Origin: Actinomycetes bacterium
GTDB taxonomy: Bacteria > Actinomycetota > Acidimicrobiia > Acidimicrobiales > RAAP-2
NCBI GenBank assembly: GCA_021846325.1
Contig: JAJZBX010000002.1
Coordinates: 1 to 64,000 of the forward strand
Direction: 5' to 3'
Length of the DNA: 64,000 bases
Of this stretch, positions 7,235 through 15,873 are shown piece by piece. The notes under the pieces were generated by a model that worked only from the letters and a program-made list of their open reading frames with translations, was not told the DNA's origin and searched no databases. Both the position numbers and the translations under genes were made by a program. Numbering within the stretch: position 1 is the first letter of the stretch; each line of letters opens with the position of its first letter.

Positions 7235-8221
7235 CTAGCCCGCGCCCGGGTCCACGAGGATCCGACCGCGGGTGGTGCCCTGGCGCAGCCGTTCGAGCGC
7301 CGGGGCGAGGTCGCGCAGACCGATGACTGAGTCAACCAGCGGTTCGAGCAGTTCTTCCGTCGCGGTCTGGCCGAGCGCGCGCCATACTCGATGGCGCGTC
7401 GCGGCGGGCGCCTCGACAACATCGATGCCGAGCAGGGCGACGCCGCGGGTGATGAACGGGTACACCGTCGTCACCAGATCGGCACTCGCGACCAGGCCGC
7501 TCGCGGCTACCGCAGCGCCGTAGCGAAGGCTCCGCAGCACCTGGGCCAGGGTCGCGCCACCGACGCAGTCCACGGCCCCCGCCCAGCGTGGCGAACCCAG
7601 GACTCGCTCGCCCCGGTCGGCGATGTCGTCGCGTCCGATCACGCGGGCGGCGCCTCGCTCGCTGAGCCACGCGGACTGCTCGAGGGATCCCGTCGACGCC
7701 GTGACCCGATAGCCGCGCGCGGCGAGCAAGGTGACGGCGAGGGAACCGACGCCACCGGTGGCGCCGGTCACCAAGACCTCGCCCTCATGGTCCAGACCGT
7801 GGTCCTCGAGGGCGAGAATGCTCGCCATCGCCGACACGCCCGCGGTGCCGATGATCATGGCGTCGCGCGTCGACAGGCCATCGGGTAGGGGCGTCACGTA
7901 GCGCGACGGTGCGTAGAGCGCGCCGGCAAAGCCACCGTCACGGGCCACCCCGAGGTCGCCACCGTGCACGGCGACCCGTGTGCCAACGGGCAGGTCGACG
8001 TTGGTGGAGGTCGCGACGACGCCGGCCGCGTCTACACCGCCGACGAGCGAATCGACGCGGCGCACTCGGCTTCGGGCCGCGGCAACCAAGGCATCTTTGT
8101 AGTTGACGCCGCTGTACTCGATGGTGACGAGTACGTCGTCGGCGTGCGCGGGGACGGGGACGTGTTCGCGAATGCCAAGTGTGACGTCGTCGTCGTGGGC
8201 GGTGATCATGAAGGCTTGCAC
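7235..8221 (-). CDS. MDR-family NADPH oxidoreductase, AcuI/YhdH-like
   Basis: A 328-residue zinc-free medium-chain dehydrogenase. The N-terminal GroES-like part contains YSGVNYKDALVA, and the Rossmann part has VLVTGATGGVGSLAVTLLAA (about residues 148-167). These are hallmarks of the acrylyl-CoA reductase (AcuI) and YhdH group, which reduces acrylyl-CoA to propionyl-CoA with NADPH. The start is GTG 8221; ATG four codons later is possible. It ends 12 bp from the permease fragment and is divergent from the hydrolase. Confidence 0.8.
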   Translation of the reverse strand: MQAFMITAHDDDVTLGIREHVPVPAHADDVLVTIEYSGVNYKDALVAAARSRVRRVDSLVGGVDAAGVVATSTNVDLPVGTRVAVHGGDLGVARDGGFAGALYAPSRYVTPLPDGLSTRDAMIIGTAGVSAMASILALEDHGLDHEGEVLVTGATGGVGSLAVTLLAARGYRVTASTGSLEQSAWLSERGAARVIGRDDIADRGERVLGSPRWAGAVDCVGGATLAQVLRSLRYGAAVAASGLVASADLVTTVYPFITRGVALLGIDVVEAPAATRHRVWRALGQTATEELLEPLVDSVIGLRDLAPALERLRQGTTRGRILVDPGAG

Positions 8222-8227
8222 GTGCCC

Positions 8228-8233
8228 AGGTTA
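8228..8233 (-). promoter_or_regulatory. -10 element TAACCT of the AcuI-like gene
   Basis: On the minus strand TAACCT lies 6 nt before GTG 8221, which also supports that start over the ATG four codons inside. Confidence 0.45.
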
Positions 8234-8245
8234 CGGCGTCAGCCC

Positions 8246-8251
8246 TACGCT
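8246..8251 (+). promoter_or_regulatory. -10 element TACGCT of the hydrolase gene
   Basis: TACGCT lies 6 nt before GTG 8258. It is back to back with the minus-strand -10 at 8228-8233 in a 36-bp intergenic gap. Confidence 0.45.
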
Positions 8252-8257
8252 TGGTCC

Positions 8258-9037
8258 GTGACAACGGTGCTGCTCAATGGCCACCCGACGTGGGTCAGCG
8301 TCGGTCGCTCACACGGCGATGACGTGGTGCTGCTGCACGGTGGCCTGAGCAGCAGCGCGAGCCTGCGGCGAAGCATCGGACGACGGCTCGTAGGCGCGTA
8401 CCGCGTGTCGGCGTTCGATCGGCGAGGGCACGGCCGCACGGCCGACACCGGCGAGCCATTCCACTACGACGACATGGCCGAGGAGACGATCGCGTTTCTC
8501 GAGTGGCTCGGTCGTGGCGCACACGTCGTGGGCCACAGCGATGGTGCCATCGTGGGGCTGCTGGTCGCGCTGCGCCGACCGGACCTCGTTCGCCGGCTGG
8601 TGGCCGTGGGCGCTAACGCCAATCCGGCCGGTCTGGTGGCCACGGAGCCCATCGCGCTCGAGGGGCCGGACTTTAACGCCTGGGCGGCGGACTACGCCTC
8701 TCGATCACCCGACGGGATCGAGCACGCTCGCGTCGTCGCCGAGAAGGCACAACGACTCTTCGAGAGTGAACCCGATATCTCGACCCACGACCTCGAGGGG
8801 CTCGTGACCCCGACCCTGCTCGTGAGCGGTGATGACGACACGACGCGTCTGGAGCACTCGATCGAGCTGTTTCGCGCCATTCCCGAAGCCCAACTCGCCG
8901 TCGTCGCCGGTGCGTCGCACGCGGTGCTCAAGGAGTACCCTCGCGAAGCTAGCGCCTTGATTCGTCGGTTTCTCGAGGGGCCCGTCCCGCCGAGGACCCT
9001 CCAGCCGGTACGCCGACGTCCGGTGAGTCAGGGATGA
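8258..9037 (+). CDS. alpha/beta-fold hydrolase
   Basis: A 259-residue hydrolase with oxyanion-hole motif LLHGG, nucleophile elbow GHSDGA (Ser near residue 90), an acidic residue in SGDDDTTR and catalytic His in AGASHAV near residue 227. The fold and lengths fit small esterases and 3-oxoadipate enol-lactonase-like hydrolases; the substrate cannot be assigned. The frame continues 98 codons upstream over the antisense neighbour, but GTG 8258 is the first start with a promoter and a family-like N-terminus (MTTVLLNGHPTWVSV). Confidence 0.8.
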   Translation: MTTVLLNGHPTWVSVGRSHGDDVVLLHGGLSSSASLRRSIGRRLVGAYRVSAFDRRGHGRTADTGEPFHYDDMAEETIAFLEWLGRGAHVVGHSDGAIVGLLVALRRPDLVRRLVAVGANANPAGLVATEPIALEGPDFNAWAADYASRSPDGIEHARVVAEKAQRLFESEPDISTHDLEGLVTPTLLVSGDDDTTRLEHSIELFRAIPEAQLAVVAGASHAVLKEYPREASALIRRFLEGPVPPRTLQPVRRRPVSQG

Positions 9038-9052
9038 CGCCGGGAGCCTCGG

Positions 9053-9058
9053 TAGACT
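9053..9058 (+). promoter_or_regulatory. -10 element TAGACT of the GT-C gene
   Basis: TAGACT lies 7 nt before GTG 9066, consistent with a leaderless mRNA. Confidence 0.45.
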
Positions 9059-9065
9059 CGGGTTC

Positions 9066-10397
9066 GTGTTGGCACGTCACGTGACCGTGCGCACTCGCCT
9101 CGTCTCGTGGTGGGCCGCGCTGCCTGAACTGACTCGCGATGGCTGGCTCTACGGCATGTCGTCAATCTTCGCGCTCGCGCTGGCCGCGACCTCGAGTCAG
9201 GCGGCGCAGTGGCACTGGGGCTATCTCGCCGCGGCTCCCTACGGCGTGCTCGGCGTCGTGGCCGTGCTGGCTGGTCGGCGCAGGTGGATGCGGCCGACCG
9301 TGGTGCGCCTGGCCCTGCTGCTGCTCGTGATCATTGGCGCCGTGGCCGTTCCCCTCGGCCTCGAGGCGCGGTGGCGTCAACTCGATCACGGGGTTGGCTT
9401 CGCCCAGCCCGAGGTCGGGGTGATCGAGCGTTCGGGCGGCTACCTGGCCAAGCTGCAGGATCCATACCGCGCGTACCTGCACGACGGTCGGCTCGTGAAT
9501 GCGGTGCCCGGTCTGCCCGCTTACGAGTCGTTCTTCCCGTACTTTCCGCTGATGGGTGTCTTTGGCCTGCCGTCAGCCGAAACGCATCAGGGACTGGGGC
9601 TGACTGATGCGCGCATCGTGATGTCGCTGATGACCATGGCGGTGACCGGACTGGCGCTCGGTTTGATGCGCGCGACGCGAGCGAAGAAACTGCGCGTCGC
9701 CCAGATTCTGGTCGCCCTGCCGACGGGTGCGCTATTTCTGGCGACCGGCGGCGACGACATGCCTATTCTGGCGCTGTTGCTGCTCGCGGTGGTCGGGCTC
9801 CAACGTCGTTCTCGGTACCTCACGGGGGTGAGCCTGGGTCTCGCCGCGGCGATGAAGCTCACCGCTTGGCCGGTCGCCGTCGGCGCGCTGCTGGTCAGTC
9901 GAGACGGTAAGGGTCGCTCGACGTGGCGAAGCGTGGCGAGCGTGGTCAGCGTCATCGTGGTCGCCACCATTGCGCCGTTCGTGGTGAAGGCGCCGTGGGC
10001 CTTTATGACCAACGTCTTCGCGTTCCCACTGGGCCTAACGGGCGTGCAGTCGCCGGCGGCCTCGCCCCTGCCGGGTCATCTCCTAACCACGTGGTGGCCC
10101 CCGGCGGGCCACCTGTTGGCACCGCTCACCCTGACGATACTGGGTTACTACTCGTGGCGACTGCTGCGTCGGCGGTGGCCGCTGACGTTGTCGCAGCTCT
10201 TGGGCTGGCTGAGCGTGGCCTTCGTTGTCGCGATTCTCGCGGCCTCGGCGACTCGGGTGGGCTACGTGATCTACCCGGTCAACCTGGCGGCGTGGTCGTG
10301 GGCCTGTCGGGTGCCTCACGTCGAAGATGGTGGACCACTAGAGGGTGGAGGAGTTCTGGTAGATGCGGTAGGACCAGTGCACGACGCGATTGGTTGA
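9066..10397 (+). CDS. polytopic membrane protein, glycosyltransferase family 87/GT-C like
   Basis: About 443 residues with roughly ten hydrophobic spans and a large first extracytoplasmic loop (residues 110-175, with PYRAYLHDGRLVNAVPGLPAYESFFPYFPLM), like the DUF2029/GT87 polyprenol-phosphate-mannose transferases of actinobacteria. The motif AAMKLTAWPVAV matches the KxxP-type segment of that group. Donor and acceptor are unknown. The last 20 codons overlap the convergent gene by 60 bp and do not look conserved. Confidence 0.7.
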   Translation: MLARHVTVRTRLVSWWAALPELTRDGWLYGMSSIFALALAATSSQAAQWHWGYLAAAPYGVLGVVAVLAGRRRWMRPTVVRLALLLLVIIGAVAVPLGLEARWRQLDHGVGFAQPEVGVIERSGGYLAKLQDPYRAYLHDGRLVNAVPGLPAYESFFPYFPLMGVFGLPSAETHQGLGLTDARIVMSLMTMAVTGLALGLMRATRAKKLRVAQILVALPTGALFLATGGDDMPILALLLLAVVGLQRRSRYLTGVSLGLAAAMKLTAWPVAVGALLVSRDGKGRSTWRSVASVVSVIVVATIAPFVVKAPWAFMTNVFAFPLGLTGVQSPAASPLPGHLLTTWWPPAGHLLAPLTLTILGYYSWRLLRRRWPLTLSQLLGWLSVAFVVAILAASATRVGYVIYPVNLAAWSWACRVPHVEDGGPLEGGGVLVDAVGPVHDAIG

Positions 10398-10904
10398 ACG
10401 CACGACCGTGATCCCGACCACCCAGTAGAACGTGTCGGAACCCGCTTTCTGAAAGAGCAATTGTGGCTGCCCCGAGGCGGTCCCCGAAGAGAAGAGATTC
10501 CAGCCCAACGCTTCGAGGTGCGTGCGGTAGTAACCGAGTAGGGAACCCGCCGTTGTGCTCGTGACCAGGTCCCGGTAGCAGTCGTAGTCACCGGCGCCAC
10601 CGTTGGCGTGGACCGTGGCGCCCGTCGGTGTCGTAGTGACCGGGACGAACAGGGCGCCACTGATGTTGCCCGGTGGCGTCCCGGGCTGTTGGCAGCCAGC
10701 CACGGGTCCGTTGGACTTGGCGGTGGCGAGACCGCCCACCACGATCGGCAACGTCGTCGGTGTGGTCACGGTCGGGTTGGCGGCGAGATTGATAAGGAGA
10801 AAGATCAACAGCGTGCTGACCGCGATGCCGACCACAATGGCGGCCGGCAAGATGCTCGTGGTGGTGGTCAGTGGTGGCTTGGCGGCGTCGTTCACTCGTT
10901 CCAT
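10338..10904 (-). CDS. single-span membrane protein of unknown function
   Basis: A 188-residue protein from ATG 10904 ([11 protein letters not shown]). Residues 17-40 form one membrane span (ILPAAIVVGIAVSTLLIFLL), with a short Thr/Pro linker and an extracytoplasmic domain with Cys in AGCQQPGTPPG and DYDCYRDL. The end, TFYWVVGITVVRS, is beta-rich. I do not recognise the family. It overlaps the thiD stop by 13 bp, so it is probably translated from the thiD mRNA, and overlaps the GT-C gene by 60 bp at its 3' end. Confidence 0.6.
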   Translation of the reverse strand: MERVNDAAKPPLTTTTSILPAAIVVGIAVSTLLIFLLINLAANPTVTTPTTLPIVVGGLATAKSNGPVAGCQQPGTPPGNISGALFVPVTTTPTGATVHANGGAGDYDCYRDLVTSTTAGSLLGYYRTHLEALGWNLFSSGTASGQPQLLFQKAGSDTFYWVVGITVVRSTNRVVHWSYRIYQNSSTL

Positions 10905-11713
10905 CCGAAGTGATCGATGGGGCCCCGTCCACGACCGAGACGCCATGACGCGGCGCTGGTGAGGGCGGCGAGCACAAAGGACTTCGCGTCGCGTACGGCG
11001 TCGGGCATCGCTCGACCGTACGCCAGTCCAGCGGTAATGGCGGCGGCCAGCGAGCAGCCCGTCCCGTGATCGTTGGTCGTCGTGACGCGCGGCGCGTTAA
11101 AGACGAAGAGACCGTCGGCCCCCAGGAGCAGATCAGGGGCCTCTCGTTCGGTGACGGTCGACGCGGCGAAGTGGCCCCCCTTGACGAGCACCGAGCGTGG
11201 TCCGAGGTCAAGCAGCCGGCGCGCCAGTTCGAGCATGTCGTCGTGGGTCTTGATGTCGTGCACGCTGATCCCAGTCAGCACGGCCGCCTCGGGAAGGTTG
11301 GGCGTGACCAGATCGGCGTGGGGCAACAGGACATCGCGGTACGCTTCAACACCACCGACGTCGAGCAGTGCGTGGCCGCTCGAGGAGACGAGAACGGGGT
11401 CGACCACCAGTGTGGCGAAGCGACCCGCTCGGGCGAGCTCGGCGACCGCGACGACGGTTGACGCCTGGGCGAGCATGCCGGTCTTGACCGCTCGCACGTC
11501 GAAATCGTCGAGGACGGCGTCGATCTGAGCGACCACGGCGCCGGGCTCGAGGTTGACCACGGCACTGACGCCGACGGTGTTCTGTGCCGTGACCGCGGTG
11601 ATGGCGCACGTCGCGTGCACCGAGAAGGCGCTGAAGGTGCGTAGATCGGCCTGGATGCCCGCCCCGCCGCCGGAATCCGACCCCGCAATGGTCAGTGCGC
11701 AGATAGGTTCCAC
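10892..11713 (-). CDS. thiD: hydroxymethylpyrimidine/phosphomethylpyrimidine kinase
   Basis: A 273-residue PfkB-like kinase that phosphorylates HMP and HMP-phosphate in thiamine pyrimidine synthesis. It has the full family pattern: [19 protein letters not shown] at the N-terminus, [46 protein letters not shown] and the anion-hole [12 protein letters not shown]. Start GTG 11713. Divergent from thiG, with 46 bp between them. Confidence 0.95.
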   Translation of the reverse strand: MEPICALTIAGSDSGGGAGIQADLRTFSAFSVHATCAITAVTAQNTVGVSAVVNLEPGAVVAQIDAVLDDFDVRAVKTGMLAQASTVVAVAELARAGRFATLVVDPVLVSSSGHALLDVGGVEAYRDVLLPHADLVTPNLPEAAVLTGISVHDIKTHDDMLELARRLLDLGPRSVLVKGGHFAASTVTEREAPDLLLGADGLFVFNAPRVTTTNDHGTGCSLAAAITAGLAYGRAMPDAVRDAKSFVLAALTSAASWRLGRGRGPIDHFGWNE

Positions 11714-11719
11714 CCCTCA

Positions 11720-11725
11720 ACCCTA
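11720..11725 (-). promoter_or_regulatory. -10 element TAGGGT of thiD
   Basis: TAGGGT on the minus strand, 6 nt before GTG 11713. No room exists for a TPP riboswitch. Confidence 0.45.
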
Positions 11726-11747
11726 GTGAGCGTCTTGTCGGGCTGGG

Positions 11748-11753
11748 TACGAT
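11748..11753 (+). promoter_or_regulatory. -10 element TACGAT of thiG
   Basis: TACGAT lies 6 nt before GTG 11760. Together with the thiD element it fills the 46-bp divergent gap. Confidence 0.5.
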
Positions 11754-11759
11754 GGATCG

Positions 11760-12539
11760 GTGGGCGAGAACTTCGAAGTCGGATCGCTAGCTAGCCCGTC
11801 GCGCCTGGTCGTTGGCACCGGCGGCTTCCGGTCGATGGAGTTGCTGGAGGCGTCGCTCGTGAAGTCGGGCGCGTCGATTGCCACCGTGGCGCTGCGACGG
11901 GTTGACCCGGCGGTAAAGGGATCGCTCTACGAACTCTTGGGCGACCTCAACGTCACGCTGCTGCCCAACACGGCCGGTTGCTACAGCGCCGAGGAGGCGA
12001 TCCGCTTGGCCGAGCTGGCCCGTGAGGCCTTTGAGACCAACGTCGTCAAGCTAGAGGTCATCGGCGACGACGTGACCCTGCTACCCGATGCCGTGGAGAC
12101 CTTGCGCGCGGCCGAGACCCTCGTCGCTCGTGGCTTCGAGGTCTGGGCCTATACCTCTGATGACCTGATCGTGGCGTTGCGCCTCGAGCAGATCGGCTGC
12201 GTGGCGGTCATGCCGCTGGGCTCACCGATCGGCTCGGGCCTCGGCATACGAAATCCCCACGCGATCGCCTTGCTCGCCGAGCGCTTGAGCGTGCCGGTAC
12301 TGCTCGACGCCGGCGTGGGTACCGCGTCGGACGCGGCGTTGGCGATGGAGTTGGGGTGCGACGGCGTGCTGGCGGCGAGTGCGATCAATCGGGCCCTGGA
12401 TCCGGTGCTGATGGCCGGGGCAATCCGCGACGCCGTGGCCGCCGGTCGAGCGGCGTTTTTGGCCGGTCGGATCCCGCCGCGGCTGCTCGCCGAGGCGTCC
12501 ACGACGAATTTGGGCCGCCCGGACCTCTTCGTGGGCTGA
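11760..12539 (+). CDS. thiG: thiazole synthase
   Basis: A 259-residue TIM-barrel enzyme that makes the thiazole phosphate of thiamine from deoxyxylulose phosphate, dehydroglycine and ThiS thiocarboxylate. It shows LVVGTGGFRSMELLEASL, TLLPNTAGCYSAEEA, NVVKLEVIGD (catalytic Lys near residue 99), VMPLGSPIGSGLGI and PVLLDAGVGTASDAALAMELG. Start GTG 11760. Its partners thiO and thiS are 48 kb away at 59099-60360, not adjacent as in many genomes. Confidence 0.96.
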   Translation: MGENFEVGSLASPSRLVVGTGGFRSMELLEASLVKSGASIATVALRRVDPAVKGSLYELLGDLNVTLLPNTAGCYSAEEAIRLAELAREAFETNVVKLEVIGDDVTLLPDAVETLRAAETLVARGFEVWAYTSDDLIVALRLEQIGCVAVMPLGSPIGSGLGIRNPHAIALLAERLSVPVLLDAGVGTASDAALAMELGCDGVLAASAINRALDPVLMAGAIRDAVAAGRAAFLAGRIPPRLLAEASTTNLGRPDLFVG

Positions 12540-12544
12540 GTGAA

Positions 12545-12560
12545 ACTACAATCGTGTAGT
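12545..12560 (+). promoter_or_regulatory. inverted repeat over a -10 box, candidate operator of the MerR gene
   Basis: ACTACA-ATCG-TGTAGT is a perfect 6-bp inverted repeat. It contains TACAAT (12547-12552), a good -10 hexamer, with a Shine-Dalgarno-like GGGAGGG before ATG 12593. A repressor site on its own promoter is the simplest reading; MerR autoregulation is an inference. Confidence 0.5.
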
Positions 12561-12592
12561 CCCCACTCGGGGCGCCTCGGTCGGGAGGGACG

Positions 12593-13051
12593 ATGACGAT
12601 GGCACAGAGGATGGGTTTCAGCGGGCCAATGGTGTGTCGCGTCACGGGGGTCACCTATCGCCAACTCGACTACTGGTCCCGAACGGGTTTGGTGCAACCG
12701 TCGATCACGCCCGCGACGGGCAGTGGGTCCAAGCGGGCCTACAGTTACGCCGACGTCCTTGAGGTCAAGGTGATCAAGTCGCTGCTCGACGCGGGGGTCG
12801 CGCTCGCCAAGGCCCGCCAGGCCGTCGAATGCTTGCGCGGCTCACTCGGGGCCGATCTTGCGTCTTCTAGTCTGGTGCTCTCGGAAAGCGGCTCGGTGTT
12901 GGCGCACAGCGACGGTGATCTGGTGGACCTCTTGCGCGGCGGGCAGGGCGTCTTTAACATCGTGCCGCTGGGTGGGGTAGTAGCCGAACTCTCCACGTCG
13001 ATCAATCACGCGCAGCACCCGACGTCGGAGAGGGAGACCCGCTCGGCGTGA
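12593..13051 (+). CDS. MerR-family regulator, Rv1830-like
   Basis: A 152-residue regulator. The N-terminal HTH (VCRVTGVTYRQLDYWSRTGL, residues 12-31) and KRAYSYADVLEVKVIKSLLD match MerR; a short C-terminal part follows (FNIVPLGGVVAEL). The mycobacterial counterpart Rv1830 lies between the DUF151 gene and gcvB, the same order as here apart from an inserted 6.7 kb. Rv1830 has been linked to control of growth and cell division. Preceded by a Shine-Dalgarno and an inverted-repeat promoter. Confidence 0.85.
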   Translation: MTMAQRMGFSGPMVCRVTGVTYRQLDYWSRTGLVQPSITPATGSGSKRAYSYADVLEVKVIKSLLDAGVALAKARQAVECLRGSLGADLASSSLVLSESGSVLAHSDGDLVDLLRGGQGVFNIVPLGGVVAELSTSINHAQHPTSERETRSA

Positions 13052-13458
13052 CCCCGAAACCGTACGGTGGCGACGTTTGGCGCCGCCATCCGTGTGCCAT
13101 GGCAGCGCCGAGCGACACGTTCGCGCACCCCAGCGAGCGGCTGTTCGCGAGCATGCTGTCCCTCTACGGCTTCGAGTGGCGCTACGAGCCGGTCGAGTTC
13201 GCGTTGGCCTGGGACGATCGTGGCCGCCCGACCAAGGGCTTTCGTCCCGACTTCTACCTGCCGGACCTGCGTCTCTTTATCGAGCTGACGGTGTCCGAGC
13301 AACGACTAGTCACCAAGAAGAACCAAAAGGTGCGGGCCTTTCGAGCCCTGTACCCCGAGCTGGCCATCGCGGTGGTCTATCAACGAGATTTTGTGAGCCT
13401 GATGCAACGCCACGAGCTTGGGACGCTCGGGAATCTCGGCGTAGAGTTGCACTCGTGA
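13048..13458 (+). CDS. small PD-(D/E)XK-like protein of unknown function
   Basis: A 136-residue protein from GTG 13048, which overlaps the MerR stop by 4 bp; ATG 13099 is a later alternative. The pattern FRPDFYLPDLRLFIELTVSE followed by KKNQK and a helix resembles the D-x(n)-E-x-T/K core of PD-(D/E)XK nucleases (Asp near 70, Glu near 82), with an N-terminal HPSERLFASMLSLYGFEW like endonuclease-fold proteins. Its stop overlaps the gcvT start by 4 bp, so it is locked into the gcv operon. Nuclease activity is a guess. Confidence 0.6.
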   Translation: MTPKPYGGDVWRRHPCAMAAPSDTFAHPSERLFASMLSLYGFEWRYEPVEFALAWDDRGRPTKGFRPDFYLPDLRLFIELTVSEQRLVTKKNQKVRAFRALYPELAIAVVYQRDFVSLMQRHELGTLGNLGVELHS

Positions 13459-14507
13459 CCGATCGCCGTCCCTTTTTGTACGACACGCACGTCGAACTCG
13501 GGGCGAGGATCGTTCCCTTCGGCGGCTGGGCGATGCCCCTGCACTACGCCACGGGTACGGTTCAAGAGCACTTGACGTGTCGGCGTGACGCCGTCGTCTT
13601 TGACGTGAGCCACCTCGGTACGGTTCGCTGCGACGGCCCCGGTATGTACGACGCGATCCAGGCGACGCTCACCAACGACCTGCGAAAGATCGGACCCGGG
13701 CGCGCCCAGTACACCCACCTGCTCGACGACGGCGGCTTCGTCGTGGACGACATCATCGTGTGGTGGGTCGGCGAGAACGAGTTCGACGTCATGCCCAACG
13801 CCTCTAACACCGCCGGGGTCACCGACGCGCTGCCCGGTCAAGACGTGACGAACGAGCGCTGCGTACTCGCGGTCCAGGGCCCACAGGCGCGCGCGAAAGT
13901 TGGTCTGGTCGATCCTCGCTTCGCCGCGGTGGGCCGATTCCGCGTCGAACGCGTTGACTTTCGGGGGGTTGAGGTACGCGTGGCCGGTACCGGGTACACC
14001 GGCGAGGCGGGCGTGGAACTGAGCGTGCCCAACGCCGCGGCGCGCGAACTGCTGCTCGAATTGATCGCCGCCGGCGTCACGCCCGCCGGCCTGGGCGCGC
14101 GCGATACCCTGCGCCTCGAGGCCGCGCTGCCGCTCTACGGGCACGAGCTGACGCGTTCGTCGACCACGTTGGAGGCGGGACTGGGCTGGGTACTCGGGTG
14201 GGACAAGGCCGAGTTTCGAGGACGCGCCGCGGTGGTCGCAGAGCGTGAGCGCGGACCGCGCCGACACGTGACGGGCGTGATCGCCGAAGGTCGCCAGCCA
14301 CTTCGTGACGGCGCGATGGTCGTCGCCGACGACGTCGCCGTCGGAGCGCTGTCCTCGGGCAATTTCTCGCCGGTGCTTGAGCGCGGCATCGGCATGGGCC
14401 TGTTGAACCGAGTGCTCGAGCCCGAAACCGCGGTCAACATCCAGCTGCGTGGTCGCGACGTCGCGGCGCGCGTGGTCGCACTTCCCTTCGTAAGAAAGGC
14501 GTCGTAA
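13455..14507 (+). CDS. gcvT: glycine cleavage system aminomethyltransferase (T protein)
   Basis: A 350-residue tetrahydrofolate-dependent enzyme that releases ammonia from the aminomethyl-H protein and makes methylene-THF. GTG 13455 (overlap GTGA) gives MTDRRPFLYDTHVELGARIVPFGGW. Conserved motifs are FDVSHLG, TNDLRKIGPGRAQYTHLLDDGG, VAGTGYTGEAG, LGARDTLRLEAALPLYGHEL and the C-terminal SSGNFSPVLERGIGMGLL. A longer open frame upstream is antisense noise in the previous gene. Confidence 0.95.
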   Translation: MTDRRPFLYDTHVELGARIVPFGGWAMPLHYATGTVQEHLTCRRDAVVFDVSHLGTVRCDGPGMYDAIQATLTNDLRKIGPGRAQYTHLLDDGGFVVDDIIVWWVGENEFDVMPNASNTAGVTDALPGQDVTNERCVLAVQGPQARAKVGLVDPRFAAVGRFRVERVDFRGVEVRVAGTGYTGEAGVELSVPNAAARELLLELIAAGVTPAGLGARDTLRLEAALPLYGHELTRSSTTLEAGLGWVLGWDKAEFRGRAAVVAERERGPRRHVTGVIAEGRQPLRDGAMVVADDVAVGALSSGNFSPVLERGIGMGLLNRVLEPETAVNIQLRGRDVAARVVALPFVRKAS

Positions 14508-14508
14508 C

Positions 14509-15873
14509 GTGGCCGACTACCTCGCCCATACCCCCGAGGAAGTGGCGTCCATGCTGGCGTTTCTCGGGCTGACGTCGCTCGACGAGCTCTTCATGCACAT
14601 CGCGCCCGCCGTGCGCTTGGCGGCCGGCAACGAGCTGCCCACGGGTCGTAGCGAACCCGACGTGGCCCAGGACTTCGCGCGCTACGGCCGGGCCAACCGG
14701 GCGACTGGCGGCTCGCTGGTCTGTTTCGCCGGTGGTGGCGCCTACGACCACGAGGTACCGGCGGTGGTGCGGTCGCTCGCCTCACGTTCGGAGTTCGTCA
14801 CGGCGTATACGCCCTACCAGCCCGAAGTGGCCCAGGGTGTGCTTCAGGCACTCTTCGAATATCAGACTTTGGTCTCGCGCCTCAGCGGTCTGCCGATCGC
14901 CAACGCTTCGCTCTACGACGGCGCGACCGCGCTCGTCGAGGGCCTCAACCTCGCCGCCGCGGCGACCGGCCGCTCGACGATGGTGATTTCGTCGGGGGTG
15001 CACCCCCATTGGCGATCGGTCGTGCGCACCTTCGCGCGTGGCACGGGACACCGGGTGGTCGAGGTGCCGCTGGTGGACGGGGTTTCGGATTGGTCGACGG
15101 TGGACGTGGATCAGGCGGCCGCAGTAGTCGTCGCGTATCCGAACTACTTGGGCGTGATCGAGGAGATGGACGTGGCCGCGCGGCACGCCAAGGACCTCGG
15201 GGCGCTCTTCGTCGTGGCCGGCGATCCAGTGGCCGCCGGCGTCCTGCGCACGGCGGGCCAGTGGGGGGCCGACGTCTTTGTCGGCGAAGGTCAGGCGTTC
15301 GGCACGGCGCTCTCGTTCGGCGGGCCGTACCTGGGGCTCTTCGCCGTGGCTCGCGAGCACGTGCGTCGCCTGCCCGGTCGGATCGTCGGCGAAACCGTTG
15401 ACACGAATGGGCGCCGCGCGTTCGTGACGACCCTGCGCGCTCGTGAGCAGGACATACGCCGAGAGAAGGCGACGTCGAACGTCTGCACGAACCAGACGCT
15501 GATGGCGATCACCGCGGCGATTCAACTGGGGTGGCTGGGAACCGACGGTCTTCGCCAGGTGGGAATCGCGAGCGCGACCGGGGCCCACGCGCTCTTCGAA
15601 GCCCTCGGTGACGTCGCGGGCGTCGAGCCACTCACTCGAGCGCCGTTCCTGCGCGAGTTCGCGATCCGACTGGCTCGCCCGGCCGACGAGGTCATCGCCG
15701 CCATGGCCAACGACGGCGTGCTCGCGGGGCTCGCCGTGTCATCACTGACCGGGGGAGCCGATGGGTCGATCGATGGCGACGCGTCGCGGGTACTGCTCGT
15801 CGCGGTGACCGAACGGCGTACGAGCGAAGAACTGGACCAGTACGTCGAGTCGATGCGAAAGGCGGTGCGCTAA
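14509..15873 (+). CDS. gcvPA: glycine dehydrogenase (decarboxylating) subunit 1
   Basis: A 454-residue N-terminal half of the split P protein. It starts at GTG 14509, one base after gcvT, with the family opening DYLAHTPEEVASMLAFLG. It also has CFAGGGAYDHEVPAVV, FVTAYTPYQPEVAQGVLQ, SRLSGLPIANASLYDGATA and KATSNVCTNQTLMAI. It forms a heterotetramer with GcvPB, which carries the PLP lysine. Its stop overlaps the gcvPB start (TAATG). Confidence 0.96.
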   Translation: MADYLAHTPEEVASMLAFLGLTSLDELFMHIAPAVRLAAGNELPTGRSEPDVAQDFARYGRANRATGGSLVCFAGGGAYDHEVPAVVRSLASRSEFVTAYTPYQPEVAQGVLQALFEYQTLVSRLSGLPIANASLYDGATALVEGLNLAAAATGRSTMVISSGVHPHWRSVVRTFARGTGHRVVEVPLVDGVSDWSTVDVDQAAAVVVAYPNYLGVIEEMDVAARHAKDLGALFVVAGDPVAAGVLRTAGQWGADVFVGEGQAFGTALSFGGPYLGLFAVAREHVRRLPGRIVGETVDTNGRRAFVTTLRAREQDIRREKATSNVCTNQTLMAITAAIQLGWLGTDGLRQVGIASATGAHALFEALGDVAGVEPLTRAPFLREFAIRLARPADEVIAAMANDGVLAGLAVSSLTGGADGSIDGDASRVLLVAVTERRTSEELDQYVESMRKAVR

